The notes under the pieces are model-generated. The model did no database searches, was not told where the DNA came from, and saw only the letters and a program-made list of their open reading frames with translations. A DNA stretch of 36,989 bases from a virus. A program made the translations under genes and the position numbers. Shown one piece after another: positions 36,948 through 36,989 of this stretch (position 1 is the first letter of the stretch; every line of letters starts with the position of its first letter). The DNA lies in the IMG/VR virus record IMGVR_UViG_3300005253_000358, positions 1-36,989 of that record; one strand, 5' to 3'.

Positions 36948-36989
36948 ATGAGTAGAATACAAAATATGGGTGTGGGTGCCTATGATGTT
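36948..36989 (+). CDS. Start of next late gene (3' partial)
   Basis: AACAGGAGAATAAA precedes the ATG. Only 14 codons fit before the window ends: MSRIQNMGVGAYDV. It is probably a head completion or tail gene by position, but this cannot be judged from the sequence. Confidence 0.55.
   Translation, partial: MSRIQNMGVGAYDV

Noticed and set aside
1-36989. Alternative genetic code
   Set aside because: TGA, TAA and TAG all serve as stops in well-defined overlaps, so no reassignment is needed.

Overview
The window is one continuous stretch of a tailed double-stranded DNA phage (Caudoviricetes), or a prophage or contig of one. It carries a terminase large subunit, portal, scaffold, major capsid protein, a very large virion protein, a family A DNA polymerase, a Toprim/SF3 primase-helicase and a recombination cassette. 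No integrase, excisionase or CI-like repressor was found. Ribosome-binding sites are GGAG/GAGG-like and three near-consensus sigma-70 promoters are visible, so the host is a bacterium, but the sequence does not say which one. The DNA looks moderately AT-rich throughout and genes are packed tightly, most often through 4-bp ATGA or 5-bp TGATG/TAATG start-stop overlaps.

Layout. (1) 1-3841, rightward: the 3' part of a giant virion protein with an HExxH metallopeptidase-like motif, then a small XhlA-like membrane protein. (2) 19657-3788, leftward, one long gene chain of about 16 kb. Reading downstream it carries a dATP/dGTP diphosphohydrolase-like protein, an AUA-start candidate membrane protein, a HAD nucleotidase-like protein, a metallophosphoesterase, a PolA-type polymerase, a Tat-signal protein and a VRR-NUC nuclease. 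These are followed by a Cas4/RecB-like nuclease, an HD hydrolase, a Sak4-like ATPase, a probable ssDNA-binding accessory protein, a tRNA-like element, the primase-helicase, a lipoprotein and small Zn-ribbon proteins. (3) 27390-19753, leftward: a field of about thirty very small genes (two HTH paralogues, many Cys-rich microproteins, single-TM peptides). It is interrupted by 725 bp of non-coding DNA at 25859-26582 rich in inverted repeats. (4) 27728-36989, rightward: late genes, namely a GroES-like protein, small proteins, a putative small terminase, TerL, an ADP-ribosyltransferase-like mini-protein, portal, a Zn-ribbon protein, scaffold, capsid and the first 14 codons of another gene. If the genome is circular or permuted, the late operon at the right edge probably continues into the giant protein at the left edge.

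How it works together (inference). Early transcription probably runs leftward from sigma-70 promoters at about 27.4, 25.9, 22.9 and possibly 20.2 kb. In several of them a hairpin and a short CCGATA-type motif lie upstream of an AT-rich tract and the -35. The leftward chain then builds a self-sufficient replication, recombination and nucleotide-pool apparatus, preceded by a structured, terminator-like leader (19679-19750). The rightward operon makes the virion.

The least explained parts are the non-coding block 25.9-26.6 kb (three copies of one hairpin, and a 126-bp inverted repeat starting where a predicted promoter would initiate), the shared leader sequence in front of at least nine small genes, a promoter placed so that its transcript would be leaderless, and the nucleotide-metabolism set.
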